64,000 nt of DNA, taken from the NCBI GenBank assembly GCA_016865015.1, contig CP018226.1, positions 2,945,001 through 3,009,000 on the forward strand, given 5' to 3'. This document shows, piece by piece, positions 25,666-34,735 of the stretch; position 1 is the first letter of the stretch, and every line of letters starts with the position of its first letter. A model generated the notes under the pieces. It ran no database searches and had not been told where the DNA came from. It worked only from the letters and a program-made list of their open reading frames with translations. The stretch is from Rhizobiales bacterium IMCC20636 (GTDB lineage: Bacteria; Pseudomonadota; Alphaproteobacteria; Rhizobiales; GCA-2746425). Position numbers and translations under genes: made by a program.

Positions 25666-27450
25666 ATGCAGCAAGCCCGCAACCTGCTCAAAACCGTCTT
25701 TGGCCATGATGATTTCCGGCCCGGACAGGAGGAAATTGTCGCCAGTGTGCTCGCCGGTGACGATGTGCTGGCGATCATGCCAACGGGTGGCGGCAAATCC
25801 CTGTGTTACCAATTGCCGGCCCTGTGCGGCGATGGCGTCACTCTGGTGGTCTCGCCTTTGGTCGCCCTGATGAATGATCAGGTGGCACAGCTTCGCCAAA
25901 ACGGAGTAGAGGCCGGGGCCCTTACGTCCAACAATACGCCCGAAGAGAATGAGCGGGTCTTTTCAGCTCTGGATGATGGGACGCTGAAACTGCTCTATAT
26001 GGCGCCCGAGCGGATTGCCACATCTCCTGGTTTGCTGAACCGGTTGAAAATAAATCTTCTGGCTGTCGATGAAGCCCATTGTGTCAGCCAGTGGGGCCAC
26101 GATTTTCGGCCCGATTATCTGGAAATCGGACGACTGCGCGACGCCTTGGGCGGTGTTCAGATTGCGGCATTCACGGCGACAGCAGATGAAGAAACCCGCA
26201 GTGAAATCATTGCAAAACTATTCTCTTCCGAGCCCAGGCAGTTTTTGCGCGGCTTTGATCGACCCAATCTGTTCCTGGCCTTTGAGCCCAAGAATAACCC
26301 GAAACGCCAGATTTCCGATTTTATCGCAGCAAGGCCAGATCAGGCCGGCATCGTCTATTGCTCTTCCCGGCGCAAGACGGAAGATCTGGCGGAGCATCTG
26401 CGCGGCAAGGGTGTGAATGCTCTGGCCTATCATGCAGGTCTGGATGCCCAGCAACGTCAATCCAATCAGACACGCTTTTCGCAGGAAGATGGTGTGGTGA
26501 TGACGGCGACCATTGCTTTTGGCATGGGTGTCGACAAGCCTGACGTACGGTTTGTGGTTCACGCGGATTTGCCGAAGACCATGGAGAGCTATTATCAGGA
26601 GATCGGGCGCGCCGGACGCGATGGATTGCCAGCAGACACATTATGCCTTTACGGCGTTGATGATATCAAACTGCGCCGTCGCCAGATCGATGAAGGGGAT
26701 GCCCCGGAAGCGCGAAAGCGGGCCGATCATCAGCGCTTCAATGCGCTTCTCACTCTGGCGGAAGCTGCGCTGTGCCGACGACAAACACTGCTTGGCTATT
26801 TCGATGAACAGACCAAACCATGCGGGTATTGCGATCTATGCAAAAATCCGCGGCAGATGTTTGATGCCACACAGGCCGCTCAAAAGGCGCTGTCTGCCAT
26901 GTTGCGCACCGGGCAGATATACGGATTGGAGCATCTCGTCAGCGTCCTGGTGGGCGAAGAATCCGATCGTATTCTGGCGCAAAGGCACAATCAGCTGCCG
27001 ACATTCGGCGTTGGAACCGAGTTTGACAAGTCCCAATGGCGCAGCCTCTTTCGGCAACTCTATGCAGCAGGCTATGCCAATGTCTCAATTGCTCAGGGCT
27101 CCTGGCAGGTGTGCGAAAAGGCGCGTCCTGTATTGCGTGGTGAAGAAGTTCTGGAACTGCGGTTTCCGGAGAAGCAGGCTGAACGCAAACGCACGAGCGC
27201 CCGCGCTGCCCCAATCGAACTCAGCGATGGGGCAGACCAGGAATTGTTGAAGGCGCTGAAAGTTTGTCGAACAGATTTGGCACGAACCCAGAATGTGCCA
27301 GCCTATGTGATTTTTCCTGATCGCACGCTGATTGAGATGGCGCAGCACCGCCCTGGAACGCTTTCAGACATGATGGACATAAATGGCGTGGGCGCGAAGA
27401 AACTTGAACGCTACGGCGGAGAGTTTTTGAGAGTCATTTCAAGTCATTAG
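25666..27450 (+). CDS. recQ: ATP-dependent DNA helicase RecQ
   Basis: A 594-residue 3'-5' helicase acting in recombination and fork repair. Motif 0 (FRPGQEEIV), motif I MPTGGGKSLCYQLPA (K44), motif II AVDEAHCVSQWGHDFRP (DEAH plus the RecQ aromatic loop), FTATAD, and motif VI QEIGRAGRDG are all present. The zinc-binding RQC cysteines are in ALCRRQ and PCGYCDLC. A C-terminal HRDC domain covers about the last 80 residues (SDMMDINGVGAKKLERYG). The length is normal and it appears complete. It stands alone, with noncoding sequence on both sides. Confidence 0.97.
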   Translation: MQQARNLLKTVFGHDDFRPGQEEIVASVLAGDDVLAIMPTGGGKSLCYQLPALCGDGVTLVVSPLVALMNDQVAQLRQNGVEAGALTSNNTPEENERVFSALDDGTLKLLYMAPERIATSPGLLNRLKINLLAVDEAHCVSQWGHDFRPDYLEIGRLRDALGGVQIAAFTATADEETRSEIIAKLFSSEPRQFLRGFDRPNLFLAFEPKNNPKRQISDFIAARPDQAGIVYCSSRRKTEDLAEHLRGKGVNALAYHAGLDAQQRQSNQTRFSQEDGVVMTATIAFGMGVDKPDVRFVVHADLPKTMESYYQEIGRAGRDGLPADTLCLYGVDDIKLRRRQIDEGDAPEARKRADHQRFNALLTLAEAALCRRQTLLGYFDEQTKPCGYCDLCKNPRQMFDATQAAQKALSAMLRTGQIYGLEHLVSVLVGEESDRILAQRHNQLPTFGVGTEFDKSQWRSLFRQLYAAGYANVSIAQGSWQVCEKARPVLRGEEVLELRFPEKQAERKRTSARAAPIELSDGADQELLKALKVCRTDLARTQNVPAYVIFPDRTLIEMAQHRPGTLSDMMDINGVGAKKLERYGGEFLRVISSH

Positions 27451-27679
27451 CCGAATAAGCTGAAAAACTGATTCAATTCGGCAAGCTGAATGTATTCTTG
27501 AGATGAATTTTCTCTTTTGACTCAAATTCTTATAAGATTTTCCATGACTTTTTCCACACCACACATTTCTGACTGCATGGTGGTGCCCCATCATGCGGCA
27601 GATTGGCTCACTGAGATGTGACTGGAGCGTTACGGCATTAGTCGCTACATCATGAGGGAAGAGAAAAGGAACCACGAAC

Positions 27680-28465
27680 ATGGTCGCACGCTCAACGCTT
27701 TCGCTTTCACTTGCCCTCACCGCCAGCCTGATGATGGTGCTGCCGCTGACCAGCCAGTCTGCGCATGCGGAAATAACAGGCAAACCCAAAGCGGTTGTGG
27801 AGTTGTTTACCAGCCAGGGCTGTTCGTCTTGCCCGCCAGCGGACGAGGTTGTTGCTGATCTTGTATCGGAAGGCGAAATTCTGGCACTCACCCTTCCCGT
27901 CGATTACTGGGATTATCTGGGCTGGCGCGATACGCTTGCCAAGCCGGAGCACACAGAGCGTCAGCGCGCCTATGCAAAAGGCCGACGAGACCGCAATGTC
28001 TATACACCGCAAGCTGTTGTGAATGGTCAGGTTCATGTGGTCGGCAGTCGCCGCAGCCGTATTGATGACTCCATAGATCAGCTACAGAATGCGGGATCCG
28101 CAGGAACGTCATCCTTGCCCCTCGACGTCACAGTGGAAAAGTCGAGAGAAGCGTTGACGATCAGCGTTGATGGATCCAGCGACATTGGCGAAAACACGAC
28201 AATCTGGTTGGTGTTTTACGATAACGAACACGTTGTGAATATCGACCGGGGTGAAAACCGTGGCCGAAAGGTGACCTACCACAATGTGGTGCGTGACATG
28301 CGCCCGATCGGGATGTGGAAAGGCACCAGGACACAGATGGTTTTACCGCTGAGCGAGCTTTCCAAAAGCGGCTATGACAATTGCGCTGTTCTAGTGCAGG
28401 CGACTATCAACGGCAATCCCGGCGCCATTCTGGGTGCCGCCACGCTGAATGGCCTGTCAAGCTAA
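27680..28465 (+). CDS. DUF1223 thioredoxin-like secreted protein
   Basis: A 261-residue exported protein. The signal peptide covers about residues 1-30 (positively charged start, hydrophobic core, cleavage near AHA-EI). The mature part opens with AVVELFTSQGCSSCPPADEV, where CSSC forms a thioredoxin-like CxxC, followed by LALTLPVDYWDYLGWRDTLA, the signature of DUF1223. An AAAAGGA ribosome-binding site is found 9-15 bases before the ATG. The role is unknown; the CxxC suggests thiol-disulfide or metal chemistry in the periplasm. Confidence 0.88.
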   Translation: MVARSTLSLSLALTASLMMVLPLTSQSAHAEITGKPKAVVELFTSQGCSSCPPADEVVADLVSEGEILALTLPVDYWDYLGWRDTLAKPEHTERQRAYAKGRRDRNVYTPQAVVNGQVHVVGSRRSRIDDSIDQLQNAGSAGTSSLPLDVTVEKSREALTISVDGSSDIGENTTIWLVFYDNEHVVNIDRGENRGRKVTYHNVVRDMRPIGMWKGTRTQMVLPLSELSKSGYDNCAVLVQATINGNPGAILGAATLNGLSS

Positions 28466-28624
28466 GCTCATCTCTTTGCCACTTCGATACAGAAGAGCGT
28501 GCCTCAATATTCGGTCTCGATTTAGACCGAGGCGGTTAACAGGTATTTTGAATTTTATCCCGCCGTGCCGCCTGTGCCAATTATACATGTGTGTCCCTTT
28601 GGGCAGATCACCGGCCCGCTAAAT

Positions 28625-28653
28625 AGATTCTCGGAACAAGTCCGAGAACGACG
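28625..28653. repeat. Palindromic intergenic element, right-type
   Basis: AGATTCTCGGAACAAG followed by TCCGAGAACGACG. This is the same hairpin family as the arrays near the porin, but with a G in place of A in the outer arm (GAACGACG). The inverted partner at 28922 carries the matching change, indicating that the two copies were once one unit. Confidence 0.8.
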
Positions 28654-28823
28654 ACGTGTGTGGCGGAGGGTTGTCGAAGTGCGTGACGGCGGGGGCCGGA
28701 GTGTGTGGCAAAGAGGCGGAGAGTGTACGGGCGTGCGTATTGCGAAGGCCTTGAATCTGATTACGGGCAGAGCGTTGTCTGAAATGCAACTACTTTCAAA
28801 TCCACGTCTCTTCGAATTGCTCA

Positions 28824-28896
28824 CAGTGGCCACCCAGTCTCACACTGTCACCCAGTCTCACATTGCTACACAGTCTCACAGTGTCCACCAGTCTCA
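28824..28896. repeat. Four-copy 18-bp minisatellite
   Basis: Four tandem units of 19, 18, 18 and 18 bases, each ending in CAGTCTCA, at 28824, 28843, 28861 and 28879. The variable left half reads CAGTGGCCAC, CACTGTCAC, CATTGCTACA or CAGTGTCCAC. It lies between the two inverted palindromes at 28625 and 28922. Confidence 0.85.
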
Positions 28897-28921
28897 CATG
28901 AGCCCACCTGGTCCCCACCGC

Positions 28922-28951
28922 CGTCGTTCTCGGACTTGTTCCGAGAATCCA
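28922..28951. repeat. Palindromic intergenic element, left-type
   Basis: CGTCGTTCTCGGACTTG followed by TTCCGAGAATCCA, the reverse complement of the element at 28625-28653 apart from one or two bases. It abuts the 3' end of the transposase remnant at 28971. Confidence 0.8.
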
Positions 28952-28970
28952 CTCTGTGAACGCAATGTGT

Positions 28971-29160
28971 CTATCGTTGGCGGCGCAGTTCGATGATGCG
29001 ATCAACCATTGCGCGGGGCGTTGGATTGTTCTGCCAGGCTTGACGTGAAGAGCTATCCATCATGTCATCGGGGCCTTCAGCTTTAAACGCCTCGTCCATT
29101 TGGCGACAATTTTGGCTGACACACAACATTGACGAGATGCTCGAGCTTGGCTCAATTTGC
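28971..29160 (-). pseudogene. IS481-type transposase remnant (N-terminal fragment, frameshifted)
   Basis: Two minus-strand frames together read as the N-terminal helix-turn-helix part of an IS481-family transposase. One gives VSAKIVAKWTRR. After a one-base frame change near 29090 the other gives FKAEGPDDMMDSSSR, then TPRAMVDRIIELRRQR and a TAG at 28971. Intact IS481 transposases have the same order: a VS..TV.KW HTH end, (F/Y)(R/K)AEG, D.SSRP, and a (V)..I..LR.QR helix. The DDE catalytic domain is absent, so this is a dead fragment. No inverted-repeat ends were found. Confidence 0.65.
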
Positions 29161-29414
29161 CAGCAAGCACACAGCTAAGGTGCTTCTTGCTTATTCGGCA
29201 CTGTTTGACCTGATTTGCGCGTTTGCTGCAAGGGCGCAAAAGGATGTCAAGCGAACGCACAAATCCGACCTTCGGTCCCCCATAACAGCCCAGCAACAGC
29301 GTTGGCCTGTTTGCCTGATGCTCAAGCCCTGACACTCATTGGACGCTTCACTGTCTGCCTTTCCGGATGACCAGTTCCGGGGCATCAGACAATTCCGTAT
29401 AAACCTGAAGCGTT
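29161..29414. other. Noncoding stretch before rsgA end
   Basis: About 250 bases downstream of rsgA on its strand and upstream of the transposase remnant. It contains small spurious frames only. The first part may be further decayed transposable-element sequence, but I cannot align it to anything. Confidence 0.3.
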
Positions 29415-30470
29415 CTAAGTCTGAGTGTGGTCTTTCTTGTGCTTGAGTGCCCGTTTTTCCATTTTTGCAAGCGCCGTATTTGTGGTGTGGCGCTCTGACA
29501 GGCTTTCCGTGTTCGAAACTTCCTCTGCAGCGAGTTTTCGCCAGTTTTGAAGTCGATTTTGAGCCAAAGTCCCGTTTTTGATCGCCGCCTGCACCTGACA
29601 GCCTGGTTCTGTGTCATGTCGACAGTCATTGAAGCGACACCCGGCCGCCAGTTCCACAATGTCAGCAAAGACCTGATCCAGCCCTTCTTTCACATCAGTC
29701 AACTGCAGCTCCCGGATGCCGGGGGTATCCAGCAACCATCCGCCGCTGGGCAATTGATAAAATGTTCTGACTGATGTTGTGTGTCGGCCCTTGTCATCGG
29801 CTTCGCGGACAGCACGTGTGACCGCACGGTCCACACCGGACAATGTGTTTACAAGGGTTGATTTGCCAACACCGGATGATCCGACCAGCGCAACAGTTTG
29901 ACCACGGCCGCACCATTTGTTTAGATGCGCCACACTGTCCTTGTTGCGCGCATCGACAATTTCGACCTGCAGATTTTCACCAAGATTGGCGGCAGCGATC
30001 AGATAGTCTTCCGGCGACGATGTGAGATCGGATTTGGTCAGGATGATCACAGGAACAACACCCGCCTCACCTGCCAGCGCCAAATAGCGCTCAAGACGGG
30101 CTGTGCTGAAATCGTGATTGCAGGATGTGACAATGAACAATGTATCGATATTGGCAGCAATCAACTGCAATTTGCGGGCTTTGCCGGGCGCGCGTCGCTG
30201 AAACAGGCTTTGCCGCTTCAGCAAGCGTATGGGTCGGTGCGTTGTTTGCTCCAGCAGCAGCCAATCGCCCACAGTCGCGACATTTTCTTCGTCATCCTGA
30301 GTGGAGCTGAAACGCGGAATTCTCTCATCTACCGCAGGGCCAGCAACACGCAAGCCACTGCGATGAACCTCAACGACGCGGACAGGGATACCGTCCGTGT
30401 CACCGGTGAGTTGGTCAGCAAAAAAGCTGTTCCAGCCCCAGTTTTCCAATTCGGAGTTCTGGGCGTTCAT
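29415..30470 (-). CDS. rsgA: Ribosome small subunit-dependent GTPase A
   Basis: A protein of 351 residues from the ATG at 30470. RsgA (YjeQ) is a circularly permuted GTPase that assists late maturation of the 30S subunit. An N-terminal OB-like region is followed by the permuted GTPase order: TKSD (G4), the P-loop VGSSGVGKSTLVNTL (G1) and DTPGIREL (G3). The C-terminal zinc knuckle CRFNDCRHDTEPGC closes the domain. The frame extends 31 codons upstream to a GTG at 30563. MNAQNSELENWGW is preferred as start because the extension has no family-like sequence, but neither start has a strong ribosome-binding site. Confidence 0.92.
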   Translation of the reverse strand: MNAQNSELENWGWNSFFADQLTGDTDGIPVRVVEVHRSGLRVAGPAVDERIPRFSSTQDDEENVATVGDWLLLEQTTHRPIRLLKRQSLFQRRAPGKARKLQLIAANIDTLFIVTSCNHDFSTARLERYLALAGEAGVVPVIILTKSDLTSSPEDYLIAAANLGENLQVEIVDARNKDSVAHLNKWCGRGQTVALVGSSGVGKSTLVNTLSGVDRAVTRAVREADDKGRHTTSVRTFYQLPSGGWLLDTPGIRELQLTDVKEGLDQVFADIVELAAGCRFNDCRHDTEPGCQVQAAIKNGTLAQNRLQNWRKLAAEEVSNTESLSERHTTNTALAKMEKRALKHKKDHTQT

Positions 30471-30620
30471 AGGCAAGTGAAGGTCACGTGACACCGCACA
30501 TGCGCGAAAGGAATATCTGTGTTTTGCTTCATAATCATTGCGAAATCTATGTTCAGGAACCACACCAAGTCAATATTGCTGTCTCCGCTCGTTCAAAACC
30601 AACGAAAACAGATGTTTTGA

Positions 30621-32300
30621 CTACATATTTGGATAGACCGGGCCGCCGCCGCCCTCTGGGACCGTCCAGTTGATGTTTTGATTTGGATCCTTGATATCGC
30701 AGGTTTTACAGTGAACGCAATTTTGCGCGTTGATGACAAAGCTTGGCTGACCGCCCTCTTCCACCCATTCATAAACGCCTGCCGGGCAATACCGATTGGA
30801 CGGCCCAGCGAAGACATCGTGCTCGCTGGATTTCTGCAACGAAAGATCCTTGACCTTCAAGTGGCAAGGCTGATCTTCCTCATGATTGGTGTTTGACATG
30901 AAGACTGATGACAGGCGATCAAAACTGATCACGCCGTCCGGTTTTGGATAGGCGATTTTCTTGTGCTTTGAAGCAGGCTCCAAAGTTGCATGGTCGGGCT
31001 TGCCATGGCTGCGTGTGCCAAACAGCGAAAAGCCCAACGTGTTGGTCCACATATCCAGACCGCCAAGCGCAATGCCCAACATTGTGCCGAAGCGGGACCA
31101 GAGCGGCTTGACGTTGCGGACCTTCTTCAGATCCTTGCCGATATCGGAACCGCGCCAGGCCTCTTCATAACCGGTCAATTCATCCTGACTGCGGCCAGCG
31201 GCGATGGCTTCAAAAGCGTGCTCTGCAGCCATTTTTCCGGACAGAACAGCGTTGTGAGAGCCCTTGATGCGGGCCACATTGACAAAACCGGCCGAACATC
31301 CAATGAGCGCGCCGCCCGGAAAGCAAAGTTTTGGTACACTTTGCCAACCACCTTCGGTAATGGCGCGTGCCCCATAGGACAGCCGTTTGGCACCTTCAAA
31401 AATGGGGGCAATGGCGAGATGTGTCTTGAAACGCTGAAATTCTTCAAATGGCGAGAGATAGGGATTCTTGTAGTTCAGGTGGACGACGAAGCCGACCGCA
31501 ACCTGATTGTCCTCCAGATGGTACAGAAATGAGCCACCACCTGTGCGGTTATTGAGCGGCCAACCGAAGGAATGCTGCACAAGGCCCGGCTTGTGGTTTT
31601 CCGGCTTTACTTCCCACAACTCCTTGAGGCCCAGCCCAAATTTTTGCGGCTCCCTGCCCTTGTCGAGGTCATATTTTTCGATCAATTGCTTGGCGAGAGA
31701 CCCGCGCACGCCTTCTGCGATCAGCACATATTTTCCCAGCAATTCCATGCCACGCTCGTGGGCGGGTTTGGGCACGCCGTCTTTGCCAATGCCCATATCG
31801 CCGGTGGCGACGCCGCGCATCGCACCATTTTCATCATAGAGAATTTCCGACGCGGCAAAGCCTGGATAGATTTCCACGCCAAGCGCTTCGGCTTTTTCAC
31901 CCAGCCAACGCGTGACATTGCCAAGCGAAGCAACATAATTGCCATGATTGCTCATCAATGGCGGCATCAGGAAATTAGGCAGGCGAATACAACCTGACGG
32001 CCCCATAAACATGAAACGGTCTTCTGTAACAGGTGTTTTTAAAGGGGTGTCCTCATTGCGCCAGTCCGGCAGCAACGCATCAAGTCCGATTGGGTCGATC
32101 ACGGCCCCTGACAGAATATGAGCCCCGACTTCTGCGCCCTTTTCCAGGACGACCACGGAAAACTCATCCTTGCCTGCATCCATAGCCAATTGCCTCAGAC
32201 GAATGGCAGCTGACAGACCTGCAGGACCGGCACCGACAATCACGACGTCGAACTCCATGCTTTCGCGCGGTTCAGCCAATGCGTCCGTGGTGTCAGTCAT
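30621..32300 (-). CDS. etfD: Electron transfer flavoprotein-ubiquinone oxidoreductase
   Basis: A 559-residue membrane-associated FAD and 4Fe-4S enzyme that passes electrons from ETF (fatty-acid and amino-acid oxidation, choline-derived substrates) to ubiquinone. The dinucleotide motif DVVIVGAGPAGLSAAIRLRQ is at about residues 19-38. The 4Fe-4S ligands are at the C-terminus, with CPAGVYEW followed by NCVHCKTCDIKDPNQNINW. The length (about 550) is typical of alphaproteobacterial and mitochondrial ETF-QO. It starts with ATG at 32300 after AAAGGCAG and is divergent from the glycosylase gene. Confidence 0.97.
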   Translation of the reverse strand: MTDTTDALAEPRESMEFDVVIVGAGPAGLSAAIRLRQLAMDAGKDEFSVVVLEKGAEVGAHILSGAVIDPIGLDALLPDWRNEDTPLKTPVTEDRFMFMGPSGCIRLPNFLMPPLMSNHGNYVASLGNVTRWLGEKAEALGVEIYPGFAASEILYDENGAMRGVATGDMGIGKDGVPKPAHERGMELLGKYVLIAEGVRGSLAKQLIEKYDLDKGREPQKFGLGLKELWEVKPENHKPGLVQHSFGWPLNNRTGGGSFLYHLEDNQVAVGFVVHLNYKNPYLSPFEEFQRFKTHLAIAPIFEGAKRLSYGARAITEGGWQSVPKLCFPGGALIGCSAGFVNVARIKGSHNAVLSGKMAAEHAFEAIAAGRSQDELTGYEEAWRGSDIGKDLKKVRNVKPLWSRFGTMLGIALGGLDMWTNTLGFSLFGTRSHGKPDHATLEPASKHKKIAYPKPDGVISFDRLSSVFMSNTNHEEDQPCHLKVKDLSLQKSSEHDVFAGPSNRYCPAGVYEWVEEGGQPSFVINAQNCVHCKTCDIKDPNQNINWTVPEGGGGPVYPNM

Positions 32301-32523
32301 GCGTGCTGCCTTTCAAGATGCCAGTCTTCCGGCGTTTTCCAGTTAATGTCGGGTCCAGGTCAAATCTCACCCGGATCAAATCTCGATTGAATTCAGTTCA
32401 TGTTATCATCTAGCCAGAAACCAGTTCAAATTCCAGCGACATCTATTGGCAATCAAGCGACATGGCTTTTGAGTTGGTGTATAGAGGGATCTTGATTTTC
32501 CGGCTTTTTCCAGAAATGGGCAG

Positions 32524-33384
32524 ATGCAACATACTGAAACACTGAAAGAGGTTCTGCAATTCTACGCCGATGCCGGTGTGGATATGGCGCTGGACGAAAC
32601 ACCGCACAACCGTCTTGCGGCACCAAAAGAGATAGCTGAGCCAGCTGCGGCCCCCGCTGGGCGCACTCATGGCCACTCTGCACCGGCGGATCAAATACAG
32701 CCATCTGTTGCGGCAAAACCTGCTCCTGCTTTCACCCCGCCTGCTCCAGACACAAAAACCCATGATGCGCATCTGGAAGAAGCCAGACAACTGGCAGCCT
32801 CGGCGACATCCCTTGATGAGTTGATTGCGCTCCTGAAAAACTATGACGGGTGCGGTTTGAAGAGAACCGCCACCAATACAGTGTTTGAAGATGGCAACCG
32901 GGAAGCCCGGATCATGCTGGTTGGTGAAGCGCCGGAACGCGACGAGGATCTGCAGGGCATGCCTTTTGCAGGACGTTCAGGACAACTTCTGGACAAGATA
33001 CTACAGGCGATCGGTCTTGATCGAAGCAGTGTCTATATGGGCAATATCCTGCCATGGCGTCCGCCAGGCAACCGCACACCAACCAATGCTGAAATGGAAT
33101 TGTGCAAGCCGTTCATCATACGCCAGATTGAGCTTGCGAAGCCCGAATTACTGGTGTTTCTTGGCACGTCCTGTGCGAAAAACCTGCTGGACACGACTGA
33201 CGGTATTTTGAAATTGCGCGGCAAATGGCGCAGCTATTCCAAGGCTGAAATACCGGTCCTGCCGACGCTGCACCCCAAAAATCTGTTGCGCCAGCCTGCC
33301 CAAAAGCGCCTGGTATGGCGGGACTTTTTAAACCTTCGCAAGGCTGCCATCGAAAAAGGCATTCTGCCCACGATCTCAGAATAA
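32524..33384 (+). CDS. Uracil-DNA glycosylase, family 4-like
   Basis: A 286-residue protein with a Pro/Ala-rich linker (about residues 35-80) and a C-terminal UDG domain. Motif A is GEAPERDEDLQGMPFAGRSG, followed by NILPWRPPGNRTPTNAEMELC and the motif B-like TLHPKNLLRQPAQK. Classical family 4 enzymes hold a 4Fe-4S cluster with four cysteines starting as CxxC. Here only C in YDGCGLKRTATN is seen at that site, with further cysteines in MELCKPF and GTSCAKN, so the cluster may be altered. The aspartate of GEAPGxxED is kept as E-D in RDED. It sits 13 bases before moaB. Confidence 0.86.
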   Translation: MQHTETLKEVLQFYADAGVDMALDETPHNRLAAPKEIAEPAAAPAGRTHGHSAPADQIQPSVAAKPAPAFTPPAPDTKTHDAHLEEARQLAASATSLDELIALLKNYDGCGLKRTATNTVFEDGNREARIMLVGEAPERDEDLQGMPFAGRSGQLLDKILQAIGLDRSSVYMGNILPWRPPGNRTPTNAEMELCKPFIIRQIELAKPELLVFLGTSCAKNLLDTTDGILKLRGKWRSYSKAEIPVLPTLHPKNLLRQPAQKRLVWRDFLNLRKAAIEKGILPTISE

Positions 33385-33397
33385 GACAGGAAGCATC

Positions 33398-33955
33398 ATG
33401 TCCCGCCTTGATTTGTCAAAAGAGTTTGTCCCCCTCAAAATTGCTGTCCTGACCATGTCCGATACACGGTCATTGGCGGAAGACCGCTCCGGCACCGTGC
33501 TGGTTAATCGGTTGGAGGCCGCAGGGCACAGTCTGGCTGACAGGGCCATCTGCAAAGATGATATCGGGCAAATCCAGCAACAGGTTTCCAAGTGGATCGC
33601 GGATCGCAACATTGATGTGATCATCACCACCGGCGGCACCGGATTTACCGGGCGTGATGTAACGCCGGAAGCCCTGACACCCCTGTTTGAAAAACACATG
33701 GATGGGTTTTCCCACGTGTTTCATCGTGTGAGTTTTGAGAAAATCGGCACCTCGACCATTCAGTCACGTGCCACGGCCGGTGTTGCCAACAGCACCTATA
33801 TCTTTGCCCTGCCCGGCTCGTCCGGTGCCTGCAAGGATGCCTGGGACGAGATTTTGGTTCATCAACTCGATTACCGGCATCAACCATGCAATTTTGTGGA
33901 AATCCTGCCGCGACTGGACGAACACATGAAGCGCAGCAAGCTTCAAAACTCCTGA
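33398..33955 (+). CDS. moaB: Molybdenum cofactor biosynthesis protein MoaB
   Basis: A 185-residue MogA/MoaB-fold protein, adenylylating molybdopterin or assisting molybdenum insertion. The motif TTGGTGFTGRDVTPEALTPLF and the later ALPGSSGACKDAW are typical. A GGAAG ribosome-binding site lies 6-10 bases before the ATG. It is probably co-transcribed with the glycosylase gene upstream. After it the chromosome switches to an AT-richer accessory stretch. Confidence 0.95.
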   Translation: MSRLDLSKEFVPLKIAVLTMSDTRSLAEDRSGTVLVNRLEAAGHSLADRAICKDDIGQIQQQVSKWIADRNIDVIITTGGTGFTGRDVTPEALTPLFEKHMDGFSHVFHRVSFEKIGTSTIQSRATAGVANSTYIFALPGSSGACKDAWDEILVHQLDYRHQPCNFVEILPRLDEHMKRSKLQNS

Positions 33956-34438
33956 TTTTACTGTCTCAAAATCAATATATGCTCGATATGTAAATATTCG
34001 TGTTAAATAACAAATAGTTGATGAGTTTCGAGAGGCCGCCTGAATTTTGTATTTTCGATTAGTAAGGTCATAATTAGGCAGCAGGGTAGCAAAGCATAGG
34101 AATTAAGGGCGAATGGGTCTCCCATGCCGTTAGATCAAGCATGGCCCTCAGGCAATTCTAGCTACGAAGACATTCTAACACCTTCAGTGCAGAAATTTGT
34201 CCTCTGTAAATTGTATCTCATCAACAACCATCTGTGATTAGATTCTATGTGGCTATTTCACCACCAGCCAAAAATAAATTCAATCAACCATTATGTAACA
34301 GGAGGAATCGGCTGTAGCCATCAGCTCACTAATGTACCAACCAATGTCAACACTGCGGATGAAACAGACCCAGCATGATCGATGCCGTGCAGCGTGGTAT
34401 ACCTATGGGGAGAGCAGCATGCAGAGAGAGTCTCGGAG
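33956..34438. other. AT-rich intergenic stretch after moaB
   Basis: About 480 bases with clearly higher AT content than the neighbouring genes. No open frame with family features, terminator or RNA gene was recognised. It marks the left boundary of the accessory insert carrying the OLD-family gene. Confidence 0.5.
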
Positions 34439-34627
34439 ATGCGTCCTGACGAATACTGGAAGAATTTCAATCTTGGCACCGTGCTGGATACTGCCGGTAG
34501 ATTCCGGTTCAATGGACCGCAAGCATTCCATGAAATGAGAAACTTTGCGCCAGAAGAAGATGCGTTTGAGTTTCTTTATGGCGTCGCTATGGGGATCCAA
34601 CGATTGCAAAAAATCGCGGTCATTTAA
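34439..34627 (+). CDS. Short hypothetical protein, possibly a truncated gene
   Basis: A 62-codon frame from ATG 34439 with purine-rich GAGAG and CGGAG upstream. It encodes MRPDEYWKNFNLGTVLDTAG, an aromatic and charged middle, and a C-terminus FLYGVAMGIQRLQKIAVI that stops abruptly inside what looks like a hydrophobic helix. The composition is protein-like, and the sudden end suggests the 5' part of a longer gene broken by a stop. The family is not recognised. It faces the OLD gene convergently, 109 bases away. Confidence 0.35.
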   Translation: MRPDEYWKNFNLGTVLDTAGRFRFNGPQAFHEMRNFAPEEDAFEFLYGVAMGIQRLQKIAVI

Positions 34628-34735
34628 CCATCCAAAGTAACCGTCTTCCTCTAGCGAAAACCCGAAGAAAGATCTTGGCCGAATTGTGGATGGCGGCTGA
34701 TGCATTTAGCGCTTCATTCAGATTGCTTTATTCTT

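Larger units (their letters stand above)
28466..28970. other. Repeat-rich noncoding stretch
   Basis: About 500 bases after the DUF1223 gene. It holds two inverted palindromic elements (28625-28653 and 28922-28951) and a short minisatellite (28824-28896). An open frame at 28565-28996 runs across all three and yields a Ser/His/Gln-repeat peptide; it is not considered a gene. No promoter or RNA gene was recognised. Confidence 0.6.

Noticed and set aside
28565-28996. 143-residue plus-strand frame with Thr-Gln-Ser-His repeats
   Set aside because: It is composed of two palindromic elements and an 18-bp minisatellite; no ribosome-binding site or domain is seen.
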